Assembly (NCBI GenBank): GCA_013398295.1
Contig: VZSF01002036.1
Location: 153,293 to 217,292, forward strand
Source of the DNA: Chionis minor
Taxonomy: Eukaryota > Chordata > Aves > Charadriiformes > Chionididae
Reading direction: 5' to 3'
Length of the DNA stretch: 64,000 nt
The notes below the pieces were generated by a model. It did no database searches, was not told the origin of the DNA, and worked only from the letters and a program-made list of their open reading frames with translations. This document shows positions 26,876 to 40,000 of this stretch, piece after piece. The translations under genes were made by a program, and so were the position numbers. Numbering within the stretch: the first letter of the stretch is position 1; every line of letters starts with the position of its first letter.

Positions 26876-27439
26876 CTGATAAGCGTGCATGTGCTTAGCT
26901 CTAAACACGTAGACAGACATATGTATTTAAGTGGGAGAGCTGTTTTCAGCAAAGTCATAGGTTTTGAGCAAATTTTCTTAGGGAGCAGAAGGTTTCCATG
27001 TCAGAGCTGGGTTTTGGGTCTGGGATACTTGGTTCTGGCTTTGTTCTTCATACTCAGTACCACTTTCAAATAAACTTGAAAATACTGGTTTTTATTATTT
27101 ACAACAATTAATACTTAATATATAATAGCAAAGGTGTCAGCTCTCGTATTTCCAGTGAAGATTGCTGACAGTTGTGCGAGTTATTTGCTGTGAATTCACT
27201 TCGGTTTTGATGTCAATGTGGATCAGGTGGTTTACTTTGCTTTTTTGTTATTGCTTTCGAATGCAAATTTTGCTTTCACTTATGCTCTGTATAGTTATAG
27301 CACACAAGGTCCTTGCCTGGGATTTGTGTGTCTGTGTACCAGATGCCCCACTTCTCCGTAAGAGCGTGTGTGAAGAGGATGCAGTTAAAGGCAACGGAGT
27401 TGGGAGAAGCAGTTCTCCTGACTTGTATTACAACCTTGT

Positions 27440-27820
27440 TTGAAAACCACGGTTGTGGCAGCTCACCCAGCTGTGAAAGGGGCCAATGTGCTTTTCCTCC
27501 AGCTTGGCTGGAGGTGAACCCCCCACCCCAAAAATTTTCTTGAGGTCACTTCTTGGCAGAGCAGCCCTTGGGCTCCCTCACTGCCTCCTGCTCCAGAACT
27601 CTCTTGGACACTGGCTGCTGGCTCTGGGGGCCGCCTGAGGGTTTTGAGGAGAGCTGGGATTCATTTCATCCCATCCTCCGGCCTGAGCTGCAGGAAGTTG
27701 GTTTGCATCCAGCTCTACAAATGGAGCGCTGCATGGGTAGCGCAGGACCATATTGCAAATGGTGCCGTGTGGGGCTGGCACAGTTGCCGCTGAGCCCCTG
27801 TTCCTTTCTCTCCGGATGCT
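27440..27820. other. GC-rich stretch without recognised gene
   Basis: About 380 bases rich in CTGG, GGCT and CCTCC words, but with few CpGs compared with the patches at 18.8 and 52.0 kb. Overlapping frames on both strands (75-93 codons) encode nothing I recognise. It could be an old repeat or simply a local isochore fluctuation. Confidence 0.5.
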
Positions 27821-30800
27821 CGTAAAGCTCTCCTTTAATTTGACAGTTGCAGAGCACACATTTTAAATAATAAATGGGAAATCCGACTTCCACTCTGGGT
27901 TTTTTTTGGCATTTGCTCATGATCTGCTTCTGTTAAGGATGAATATCTCCTGCTAGATGGGAACGAACACACTGATGTATGTTCACAGGTTTCAAGATAG
28001 CGTTCAAAGCAGTTACAGGTTGTTTTATCAACCATATGTCTTTCAGTTTTAGTCTTAAAACAGGACCAGCAGAGAAATAAATTGAAACTTCAGTTGTCAG
28101 AGTATTTCAGGTTCTGATAAATAGACACAGCAAGGCTAGCTATTGTTTAATATTCCTACTATGATGAAATAAGTTTAGCTGAATGATTCCAGAGAGATGA
28201 ACAATTTCAGCATACTGACCAAGAAAAAGGAAACCTTGCGATGCTAAGTGATTCACTGATTAAACTATAGAAATGCCTCAGGCTGTGCTGTAGTTGGAAC
28301 TTCCTATAAAACTGTGTTCTTTTCATAATATAGCTGATAGACACAAGGGAATATCAAAATGTCAGTCATTCAAATCTAGGCATTCATAAACATATTTCCC
28401 AAATTGTTGCCCTATTTTGCAAATGGCAAAATGAAGCTGAGAAAATTACTTGAGAAGCACTGTGATCTAGCAGCCAGTGACTCTTGTGGTAGTCACATGG
28501 GATTACTGAAGCTCCAAGGTTACCTTGTAAAAGGGTTAAATTTTGAAAAGGGAGTGGGGCCAAAAAAGAAAGGATTTATTAGTGTATTTGAAATTGTTTT
28601 CAGTTCAGTCAATAGCAGATTGATGACAATAGCACTGGCTTTCTTTTCTAAACTGGATCTAGGCTTCCAAAGCATTTTGATATCCTCTGGTAGAATCTAT
28701 TGGAAATCTGTCCACAGAACTCCAGATCATCACGGCTGAAAAACCTGGACGGCAAAAATCGGTGTGACAATAAAAAGAACCCACTGTTTTTAGAGTCCCT
28801 TATTCCGAGACTTAGTGTGACAAGTTCAAAACAGCCCTCCTGTGAATACATGACAGAACTCTGAAAAATTAGAGCTCGAGTTCTCTGTAATATGCTGGCT
28901 CTTTATTCTCAGAGATTTAAAAAACTAGCCACTATCTTAAAATTTCTCAGTAACCCATAGAGAACACTTTTGATAGGAGCATATGCGTGAAAACGCTCGG
29001 CAGAGCCTCCCCCCCTCCATACAAATGGAGCTAAACAGCAGCAAGGTGGGGTTTGGTGTTTTATGTTCTTGAAAACTCTTCACTGGACAGACTAACTACA
29101 TGACATTTTAGCCTGTTCTGAAGAGGTGAAGGCTAGTAACCGTGAGGAAAAAAAGAGAATTATGATAAAGGTTGATACCCAATCTAAATAAATATTTGAA
29201 TGCTCTTTAACAATTACAGCCTGTCTATTTTTTTAATGTACAAACCTATTCCATACAAAGGAAGGTGCTGAATGCAGACATATTTCCATTGAGTGAAGTG
29301 AATATGTCTCAATTCTGATACCTGCTTGACACAGTTTAAAAAAAAAAAAAAAGAGTTTGATGAACAAAATTGTTGATGAACAGAATTGTTTTGTTCTATT
29401 AAGAAATGTCACCATTTATCTAAGTAAAACTATTAAGCCATAACCTGTATCTTTTCTTTCACCTTGCTGTATGTCTAGGGTAAAGGTTCAAACCAATCCT
29501 TTTCATGTACATAATCATGGACTGCAATTAATTACAATCTAGTTCTTTTAAAAAGAATCCATTAAGAAATCATACCAGATGAACAACCACTAAAGTAGAA
29601 AATCTGATGCATTAAGAGTTCCAGGCTTGCCATGTACTTGCTACTTTGTATAGCATTTAACAACACTTAGAAGAACATTAACTTATGTGTTATGTCAGTA
29701 TTCGCAGAAATGAGAATTAGAGGAAAAAAATAACATACAACTAAACCAAGCCTATGTCCTTCTCAATTGAAGAGAACATTGATTGTCACTGTGCAGCAAG
29801 AAAGCCTTTGCATGATCTTACGACAAAATGGAAGATGTTAAAGTAACCATATACTAACTAGAAAGGGACCACACAATATTGCAAACCAATTCTTAATGTG
29901 GAAAAATTGTTTTTCTTCCCTTAAAAGAATACAAAATAAACATAAGAAAAGTAATTTGCTGTCCTGGAGGGAGATAACTTATTTAGACCTGGTTTATCGA
30001 AGCAGCCGTGGTAGGCTGCCCGCTAAATCCTTGGGCAGTTGATGCATATCAGCTGTTTTGGGTACCTAAACAGTGGGTGCACCAACCAGGAATCTGGTAT
30101 CTGAAGGACCTAAGTGAGATAGGAACATATTTCTGAAATAAAAAAATATGTTTATGAGCATGATGACTATAAGGAACATGCAAGCTTAGATTGAAGACTT
30201 GCCTAACTATCCGTCTCCTGGCAGAGGTCAATACTGGATGGTAGCAAAGAGTGTGAGATCCCACAAGCATGGAGCTACACTGGAGCTGCAGGCATTGTGG
30301 CAGAAGGAGCATGTGTCCACCCACACTGCCATAGGCATCGTGGGACTGGACCGCAATGCTCAGCAGGATGTTTAGTTTCCAAAGGGATGTAACTCTGTTT
30401 GCCCTGTGTAAAGCTTTTGAATGAGAAATAAGAAAGTTTTAGCTGATTGCTTCAATGGCTAGACATTATGACAGACTTAGGGAGGGCTTTTTTTATATGG
30501 TGGACAATTGTTAGTTATTAGCTGGAAATATGCAAATGAATCTAGTAGGAATAAAATAAGAAAGGATTCCATAGAAAATGCTCAAACTATCACACTTAAT
30601 AGGCAGTGTTAATCCTTCTGTAGTTTTTTTAATCACTCTATCAACTTCTAGAGAAGTAATATTTTTCCCCTGTCAAATTTCATACATTGCAAGTGTCTAA
30701 AAATTGTAATTTCCAGTAAATTTATATGGAGTTTTTCATAGGAATACATATGCTGCTGTGGGTACTGAATTAGAAAGTTTTTAAAAGGAAATATTTAGAA

Positions 30801-30941
30801 AAGTAGAACCTTCCAAGTCACAATCCTCTTGAAATCCCTCAGTGGGAGGTCTTACTTGTGGTACCTCCAAAGAAGTTCTCCCAGAAAGAAATATACTATT
30901 TAAGATAGAGGTTAGAGAATGGTAGACTTTATTATCTGCAA

Positions 30942-30965
30942 TTTTTTTTTTTTTTTTTTTTTTTT
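30942..30965. repeat. T24 tract
   Basis: Uninterrupted T24 followed by GACAG. A pyrimidine tract plus CAG resembles a splice acceptor by composition alone. Confidence 0.9.
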
Positions 30966-31589
30966 GACAGGCTTACAAAATACAACTGGTGAGGTAGAAG
31001 GAGAGCGAGCTGCTGTATTCTAGCAATATTTAATGATAGTTAGGAAGAGCTGAGGAACGCAGACAAAGGTTTTGCAATGGTTGTCCTTGGCCTAAACGGC
31101 CTTGTGGGGCGCTTGACAGGGAGATGGATCCTGGGGTTATGTTTCAGGAGCTGCAGGAGAGTGGCTGTGGGACACCGTGATCATCTGTGTCTTCTGAAAG
31201 TTCATCTCTGCATTGTCATTGCTCTATCATCAGGCTCCTCCTCACCTTTTACTGTGTAACGGTGGTGGTAGTTGAGTCAGAGAGGCAGCAAATGCAGTTC
31301 TATTATGTTTGTAATTGTACCTCTGCTAAGTCAATAGTAGTTGGAGAGAAAACTGGAAAAAATGTACGCCTACGGGAAACTACCATAAGTTTAAGTTGCT
31401 TTTGCATCATTTGCAGGATACCTTTTCACTAGCAATCTTTGTGTTGCTTATACAGTGAGGAAAACCATATTTAGGTATGGTTTTAATTAAGTACATAAAA
31501 AAGTTACAACTTTTTTTAATTGAGATACTCCCCTAGATGGAGTCTAGCCATGTTAATAATTCCTTTTAAATGTCTCTGGTGTAGAGTAC

Positions 31590-31609
31590 TTTTTTTTTTT
31601 TTTTTTTTT
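31590..31609. repeat. T20 tract
   Basis: Uninterrupted run of T. No retrocopy is recognisable beside it. Confidence 0.9.
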
Positions 31610-32570
31610 AAACTTATTAGACCAGTTCATGTAGTTAGGAAGAAGTAGACAAGTTTTCAGCACCATGAACCTTTCTTTGGGTAAATACATCAAGTGATTT
31701 GAAATCTCTCTTCTTAAAATTGAAGTATTTATGACACGTGTGAAGTCCAGTGCTTTGAAAGTCATCAGTGTGAAATAATAAACTTGCATGTAAAACTACT
31801 AATGAGAAACAAAACATTTTCAGTAGCACTTACAGGTGTTATGGAAGTGTTGAAGAATGTTCCCTAATATCGTGTTGCTGTGCCTTAGATTTCCAGATAA
31901 ACTGCAATCATCAAATCCTGAGAATTGCCTCCAAATACATAAAAACTAGGAACCCCCTTGCACAACTTTCATGTTCAACTCTTCTTACAAGTTGATAATT
32001 AGACTATTTAACCTTATTCTCCCCCTGTTTATTAGAAATTGGTATTTTTTTAACAATTGCAAAAATACTGAAGCAGATCAAGTTGTTATTTTGACATACA
32101 GCTTGAAACATTCTTCCCTAAATTCCACAAATAAAAAAGACAACTAAATAATCACCCTGATCAGATTTTCACAGGGACCTCAGTCAACCTTTAAAATGGA
32201 AAATTACCCTGGTGTTTTAACGTGGGGCAAAGAAAATGATAAAATTAGCACATAAGAGATGCTATTCCTATTTTGAGAAGGTAGTAGAATAATTGGTAAG
32301 GGATTTTTATTGCCATTTTATTATACAGAGTGGTTTTTTTTTACTTTCACATGGTTGGATTTTTTATTTTTTTACTTTCATGCTCTTAAGCTTTATGTTT
32401 AGTGGCACGAATCTGGGCAGAGCAGGCAAGAAACTGCATTCAGTGAGATCTTCTGATGTATGAACAGCACATTTTTGAAGTGGTGGATGTTTGTGTGTGT
32501 TTTAACTCTTCAACTTCCATCACCTACCCCCTCACTAACTCTCTCTCCCTGTGCCTTGTGTCTGATATAG

Positions 32571-32623
32571 ATGGAGAGCGTCCATTTAAATGCTGCCAGA
32601 CCTTTGCCACTTACTACATTAAA
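32571..32623 (+). other. Exon-like 53-nt segment with strong splice signals
   Basis: About 45 bases of pyrimidine-rich sequence (CCCCTCACTAACTCTCTCTC and so on) lead to GATATAG at 32570, a good 3' splice site. Fifty-three bases later comes AAA|GTAAGG, a near-consensus 5' splice site. In one frame the segment reads GERPFKCCQTFATYYIK, which begins like the linker of a C2H2 zinc finger but lacks the CxxC spacing. Another frame starts with ATG directly after the acceptor. Chance splice pairs are common in introns. The combination of a strong acceptor, a short open segment and a good donor is worth recording but not enough to call a gene. Confidence 0.25.
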
Positions 32624-35023
32624 GTAAGGACTGTGAACCATTGACTTGGGGTAGGTCCATTGCTAGCGGATGCCTTTTGGGGCATGGGAGTGAAATACTA
32701 AGGTACAGGGCTCTTCTCAGGTACCCAGATAAGAATCAGCCCATGAATCACACAAGCTGAATTGTCTACACAAAGTATGTTGCCCCTGACAATCTACATA
32801 ACGTTCTGTAGTAGGAGTAAAAGCAGATTTATCATTTCAACCTTTCTTCTTGTTTTTTACATCTGTAAATACAGGGCAAAACTAATATTTTCAGTTTTGT
32901 ACTGCCTAAATTTGACCATTTCTATTGAGTAAAATTCCAGAATTAAAATAGCGAGGTTGCAAACATCTTAGTCCAGAACTTCTTTCCCAGAGTTGCTGTG
33001 ATACTTGTGTTCTGTACTGTGCCATCATTTCATGAGGTCTGAAGGCTGGATTGCAGCAGCAAGGGCAAGCATCACCACAATTGGTACAGATCTGGCATTT
33101 TAAAACAAAGTAACAAACATTTATTACATTTTGCTACATTTATTTGGCAGTTTTAATTTTTTCAAAAGGAAGTGGGTTTTTTTTCTATTTGATTGCTTTC
33201 AATGGGTTTTGTTTTCTTGGCTTTCTTGTACTTTTTCCAAACAGAGATGAAGAAACAACTTAATTCTTCTAGATCCTCCGTCCTGATAATAATGTAAACC
33301 TGTGTGCTAAAGGAGAGTTTTGCTGTTAGGGAATAACTGTAAACAATAAATATGCAAGTAAGGGAGTAACTGTGGGACATTTAGCTATTGCCTTATCTTC
33401 TTTGGCAAAGGATATTTAAAAAAAAAAATTAAAAAAGAGAAGCTTTTCATTTAATTTTGCTTGCACTTTTCCAGGCCCACTGTGATTAATTTAAAAAACT
33501 TAGAAATTATTTGGAAAGGAGCTGTTCTGTGCAAAACACAGGCATGAATTCATAGTTGTGTTTTGGTTTGTTTTTTTTTTTTTCCAGGATTTGTTTGACA
33601 GAATTTCACCTAACGCTCTATCCAAACCAGCAAGCTTCTCTTAGGTTCAGCCCCAAATTACATCGTTCGACCCCAGTAGAAGTTTCCTCCATTTCAACAA
33701 ATCGAGCCCAAGTTTGTCTGACAGTGGATAGATGAGGTGAGCTGATGAGGGTCTGGGAGGCATTGCAGTCAGAGTGGCAGGTGAGGCAGTTCTCAGTGAA
33801 TGGATTTGAAGGACTAAATGTGAGGGTTTAGAAACGGAGGAATTGCCATAGTGGATTACAGCCAAAGTCCATCATGAAAATATCTCAAGTTTGTCAGGAG
33901 CTATCAGGAAACGCATTAGAGAAAGGTGTATGAAAATCGTAGTAACAATCAAAAACAAGCTGAGTGAGAAGAATTCTATCAATTAAGTCTATATCGGTTT
34001 TACAAAATCTGTGCTTCTAAAGTTTTTTTTAGGTAATCTTAACCCAAGGCAGTTTGTCTTGGTATAATCGAATTGCACACACATGAGTTTTCCCTTCTTT
34101 TTGTTTCCCCCAGCTGTGGATTAATGCAGTTAGACAATGCATTCCCTGTGAACTATGAGTTATTAACCAGTAGATACTGAGACTAAGATGAAGAGCGAGG
34201 ACTACTTTTATTGTAATCAAACAGCTTAATTGAGTTTGGGACATTGGTTTTGGGTTAGATGTAGTGGCAGGATAAAATGGAAAGGAATGCTGAACTGCCT
34301 TTACTAAAATTTGCTCTTACAGATTTGGGTGCTCTTACAAGGACTGGATAGCTGCAGAGGACTCACTTACATGTTACAAATATACACGATTCATTTCAAT
34401 TGGCCTTTTAAGTTTTTTAAATTATATTTGTCCTCTTGCTGCACTGTTTTTGCCAGTGTAAAGATCATAGGTTTTATTTGATTATATTTTGGTAATCTGT
34501 TAAATGAGTCTGGGTCACCTTGCACCATGCAACATTTCACTTCACTGCTAAAACTTAATGCCATCTTTTTATCTTTCACAGAGTGGATGTCAGAGGACAT
34601 AACATTAATATAAGACAGGCATCTCTAATATTTCATGAATGGCCTTTAAAAAAACCTCAAAAAACAAACCTAGGAATTAAAAATTGACACTAGGCTAGTG
34701 AATTTAGTCACCTTTCTCAAATGTTGAATGGTTTTCCATTTATGTTTCTCATCTATTACAAGACCTATTCTTTGTCAGGCAAGGCTATTAAAAAGCACAG
34801 GTGGCTTTCCCAGATTGAATATATTGTTTTTCTCTTGGGATGGGGGGATGGAGAGACTTCCATGAAAAAGTGGTCAAGAACTGAATATAATACCCCAAAA
34901 TCAGGCTGGTAGCTTTTCAGTGGGTTAGAGTTCACTAAAACCGGGAGGCCTGGCATTTTGTGCTTCTTTGTAATTTTTTGTTTACCTCACTTTCTATGCC
35001 TTAAAAATTATACATTCCAGCTC

Positions 35024-35054
35024 TATAGGGATGTCAGGTAGTATAGGGATGTCA
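35024..35054 (+). repeat. Two-copy direct repeat, 18-bp period
   Basis: TATAGGGATGTCA occurs at 35024-35036 and again at 35042-35054. A related TTTAGGGATATCA follows near 35085. A small local duplication. Confidence 0.8.
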
Positions 35055-35499
35055 AGATCCTATAAAGTGTTCTACAGATTTATTTAGGGATATCAGAATG
35101 TGGGATTACATACAGCTTTTTGTAGGAATATCCCTGCATGCTAATTTTTATATATGGTACAAGCTACATAATGCTTACTGGTACAAATTGTGAAGACAAT
35201 GTATTTTTTGCATTCTCTCATATGTAAGGGTAGGAGAACTCTAGTTAAACTTCTGAACATTAGAAATTTCAATGTCTAATTATTTCATTGGACTAATTGT
35301 GCTGTTAGATTAAAGCATAAGATAGAGAGGGATAGCTATGGTGGTGTGCAGGATTTAGCCATGAGCTGATATAATCATGGAATAGTCTGGATGATGTAGT
35401 GAGAGGATGTATTCCTGTTTCAGCTCTGAATATTCATGTCCAAAACTGGATTAAGCTACTAGTGAAACCTGATATCTAATTTATATGTAGTAGTTTCGG

Positions 35500-35600
35500 A
35501 CAAGAGTGGAAAAGACCTCTAAGATGATCAGTCCAGTCATCTGTTATTGCAGATACCGTGTCATATAATCTTTTCCCTAAATTTGTTGAGTTGCATAAAT
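35500..35600 (-). mobile_element. CR1-like 3' scrap, strongly decayed
   Basis: The plus strand carries GTGGAAAAGACCTCTAAGAT followed by a GATCAGTCCAG block. This matches the reverse complement of the CR1 3' end, where a GGAAAAGACCTCTAAGATCAT-type block precedes a GTCCAA block. A possible companion piece (AATCATGGAATAGT) lies about 125 bases upstream at 35375. Beyond the first 40 bases the match fades, so the downstream limit is a guess. It could also be a different old amniote LINE. Confidence 0.5.
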
Positions 35601-37096
35601 TTATGGAGCCCCATGCTTAGCATTGGTTATCTCCACAAAATTTATATTTTATTTGGCAAAAATCAGTGTTAATGAGTTTACCTATATAAGTGTAGTAAAA
35701 TTTTAGAAATTACTCGCTAGACACACTGGCCATATAAACAGTTTTGTAGAGTTAATTCATTCCTAGTTTCTAAATAAGCATGCAAAGAACTGTCAGCAGT
35801 CTTTTCCCTCCCCGCAGTTCTGCTGTCTTTTAAGTACTGTACAAATGCAGATATGCCCTCAGTATTGGCATCCCCCCTGGAATTCGGTGGTTTTAAGAGA
35901 ATCCTCAATTTCTTTATAAAATGTTGGCTAAGATAGGTGGCTTTCCAGACAGATTTTGTGAACTAATAGTGACCTTTACCACAACCAAATGACACTGTTA
36001 AATTTCCTCAGCCCTTTAAACTCAATAACTGTGTTTTGTTTGTTTTGGTTATTAATGTGGGTTCTTTTTAATTCACATATGCAAATGCAAAAATCTATCA
36101 CCGTATGACAATACGTAGATTTGTGGCAGTCCTAAGAGGACCTTGGGTCCATAAACCAGTGGCTTTATTATGTAATGCTGCATAAATGCTGTATTTTCAT
36201 CTGTGACAGATATAATCTTGAACCTGTATTTTTCATGTTACTTAACCGTTTCAGAACATCATGTGTGAGAGAACACATCAAAATGGAAATTGCTTCTACA
36301 GAGGCAGCAATAAATATTGGTTGGGTATATTGCATTGTTGGGCTCCATGTGTTTTAGGATGTTCTCAATTCTCTTGCCCTAATCAACACTGTAAATACAC
36401 GCTGCATTTCCTGGTCATCTATTTGTTGGATTAACAATTTGGACCTTGCAGTTTCTACCATGCATTTTGATTCTTTACTGTATACAGTCATGGTTATTTA
36501 AGAGCATCCCCTAACAAAATTACTCTAAAATCTCCTGTCTTTTCCAGCTATTCAAAGAAAGGCAAATTATGCAAATTCTGTGGGGTTAACTAGTAGTTAT
36601 TTGAAGATTACCTAGTTAAAAGGGTGAGAAAGTTCATGCAAAAAAGTCTGTATCCTTGTGACACACAGAAATTTGCCATCTTCTCATTTAAATATTGTGA
36701 GGGGTTGTGTTTTGACTTGTTTTAAAAAAAAGGTGGTTGGCATGTAACCTCCATCAGAGATTAAAATAGTTTACAGTGTGTTACTGAAATACATCAATAT
36801 TTGTAGTGATATATGGTATTAAAAAAAAAAAAAAGAAAGAGCAAAGGGCAAATATATCTGATTCTGACAATTTTGTGCAGCAGGTTTTAGACAAAGTTGT
36901 TGGCATATTGCTTCTATTGAATATTCCCTTAAAGGATTTTGCTTAAGTCATTTCTCCTTTAAAGTCTTTATAAACATGTAGTTCGTGTCCCATTTTTTAT
37001 CTACTCTCTGCTTTATGCCGTTGAGTTAGAATAGAATCAATCATAGTTCCCCACCTTGTCTTTCAAGTGAGCATAGTGCTGTGATGGCCACGTACC

Positions 37097-40000
37097 TTAT
37101 TTAGTTTTAGGGCCCTTTATTGTGTCAGTGATACCACTGTGTTTCCTGTGGAGCCTGAGTACTCTTATGAATGACTTTCCAGCACCAGACGTAGTACATA
37201 CCAATTTTCTATTGTATACTTTCCTCTGTGGATCAATATGGGTTTTAATTAACACCCAAACAAAATTATAGTTATGCTCAAAGGTCTCTTTTCCCTTGTA
37301 TCTTGCCAGGAACTTGGTCTTCAGCAAGTTCCTATCATACTAGACGTTGTCAAGAACAGACATAATTGAAATCCCTTTTCATTTATCCTGAGGAAAAGAC
37401 ACTTTTCTTTTCTTTCTTTGCTCTTCAGTAGATATGCACAGAAGTTTGCTAACTGGGGGGATGGAGCTGTAAGCCTACTATAAACATCAAAGGTGACTTG
37501 ATACAGAGATTCTTGGAAGAAGTTTCCACCATACTTGGAGTGTCATGACACTGTTTCATTCAACTGCTTTTCCACATTGCATTACATTAATAACCTCCTT
37601 GCAGGTTTCTTGGCAGATGAGGAGAAAGGGAGGCCTTCAGTAGAAAGTTGGATGATGATTTTGAATGAGTGAGGATGAAGATGAACTGTTAGCCTTAAAG
37701 CTTGTATGAGGTAGTCAGAACACGAAGAGCCATGAAGTAGGTCAGTACTTTTGTCTTCTTTTTACATCAGTTGTTCTGCAGAGCTGCATTTACAAATGTT
37801 TAGCTTATATTCACACATAGCGCTGATATTTCCATGCCTCCTCCTTGACTGTACACTATCCTAGATTATTTTCTGTTGTTTTATCCCTTCTGTCATGTAG
37901 CTTTTGAATTCTCTTGTGCTAATAAGCATCTGATAGATCTCACCAGGAGTCTTGGCTTCATCTTTAGTCTTCCTTCATTCTAACAATTCTGCCTACAGTA
38001 CATACTGTTCACAGGGTAGATCTCGCATATTGCTGTTCAGCTGCCAGGCTCTTGAGTAATAAACCTTGCATTTCATTTCTGAATTAGTGTAAATTATGAT
38101 TTTAGGAGTGTTCTTCCCCTGACAGGAGACAGAGTCCAATGCCACATCCTTGACCATGGCTGAAGAGTGCACAGCAGTCTGGGAAATGAGTTTGTCACTA
38201 ATTACTCGGTTTCTTAGGATGCTTGCAAAAATATGCCTTTTCTGACAGTTTCTTCTTGAAGTGGAAGAGCTTTATAGTGCTCTGTCTGGTTCTTTTGCAT
38301 GGGATTTAGAAACTTGGCCATTTAGTCCACAATGCCATTTCTTTCCAGGGTTCTGTAACAGTACTGCTAAAAAAGCAAGTTAGCATTCAACACAATTTCA
38401 AATTATACACAACCAGCCTAATAGTGAATTTTATTACTTAATCCAGTTAGATTTTAAGATGTTTGGCACTGTTGCTTATCCAGTATTAATCAAAGCCAGA
38501 AAGCCCATTTTTTCTGCCTGGATTGTGTTTTGATGTTCAGTTGTCTAAATATTGTGTTCTTGTTACTAGCTGAAGGTTACTTTAGGCAAAAAGGTAAATT
38601 TGATGCCTCTTCCCATCTTCCTTTCTGAAACTGAAATAGGGTGCCCTATTTCTCCTATGTTATAGTACCCAGCAACCCCAGGATGATCATTTGCATCCAT
38701 TGAGGCTTGCAACTAATGTTTCCCACTGTGAACACACAAATAACACTGTGTGCAGTAGGGATGGCAAGGAACTCCAAATGTTATTAATATCATATCTACA
38801 TCATCTATTAATTTATTTCTATATATGTTCTCTGGTAACACCGTAAAAATTATCACCGCTTGCCCACGATTGTTAAAGGAAGTAGTGATACTGCTGTGTA
38901 ATAACATGGATTGGAATCTAATTAGGCACCTTTTTCAGTATCTGCATTATCATTGTCCATTAAAACCATTAGACCTGAGGATAAAACTTTTAGATCGCTC
39001 CATTACTTAGAACAACTTATACTTTTGCTTAATAAGTTGTCCTTTATCAGATATTTCTGTCAGCTGTGCTGTATCTAATACAAATACTGCATATACAACA
39101 TCACCAGCTTAGATGTCATTTTATTAGGAGCTGCTGTCTCAGCAAAATGAGAATCTTAAAGAAGTGTATTTTATTCCAAGCAACGTAAACAAATCTATCC
39201 TACTTAGAGCTGCAGTGTCAATATTTTGTACTGCCTGTGTTGACTTATTCATTGTGGGTTTTGGCACATGGGACAACTCTGAAGATTCCATTTCTGGCCT
39301 TTCATTTTAGGCCAGTTCAGGGGATTTCTGGCCTTTTTCTTAGATATTTTTTCAGTCCCTGAGTAAGTTTCATATATACTTAAATGTACATTCTGAAATA
39401 CCTTAGAAATTCCTGTATATTCAAACGTAGTCCCACACTGCACTGAAAACTCACTCCTTGGTGATATAGGGAGCGTGTACTCCAGTAAGTTTGTTTCATT
39501 CTGGACAAAAGCTTAAGCAATTAAAGTTTGTCCAGTGTTCTAGAGAGTGTCTTCAACTGCTGAAGCTTTTTGAGCTTTGACCTCAGCTTGCAGATCTTCC
39601 ACTGATTGCTGAAAAAGAAAAAAAACCCCTCTGTCTACCTGGGAAGGAAGGGAAGTTTGCTGAGCATTTTTAGTAAAGGACAGAGATAGCTTAAAACCTG
39701 GTTTAGTCAGTGCTGGGTTCCTTTCAATACCAAAATGTCTTAAAGGCTTATTCAATGGGTACTTTTTCGCTTTATTAGTACTCTGGATATTTGTATGTTT
39801 AAATGACACTATTGTAGGATCATTATGCCAGTAATATTCTCGCTCACACACCTGTAGAAAATATAAAGGGTTTCTGATGCAAATCCTAACAAAGAAATGG
39901 AACATTGACTGACTTATCAAAGATTTTTAATTAGAAAAGCTTTGCTGAGATGTAAATCAGCAGCTGGTTTAGACGTAAAGTTCTTTACGTATGTTCCTCA

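Larger units (their letters stand above)
26876..35499. other. Noncoding sequence
   Basis: Contains the GC-rich stretch at 27.4-27.8 kb, the T24 and T20 tracts and the exon-like segment at 32.57 kb, all listed separately. The rest is AT-rich and unremarkable. Reading frames are short and without domains. Confidence 0.65.
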
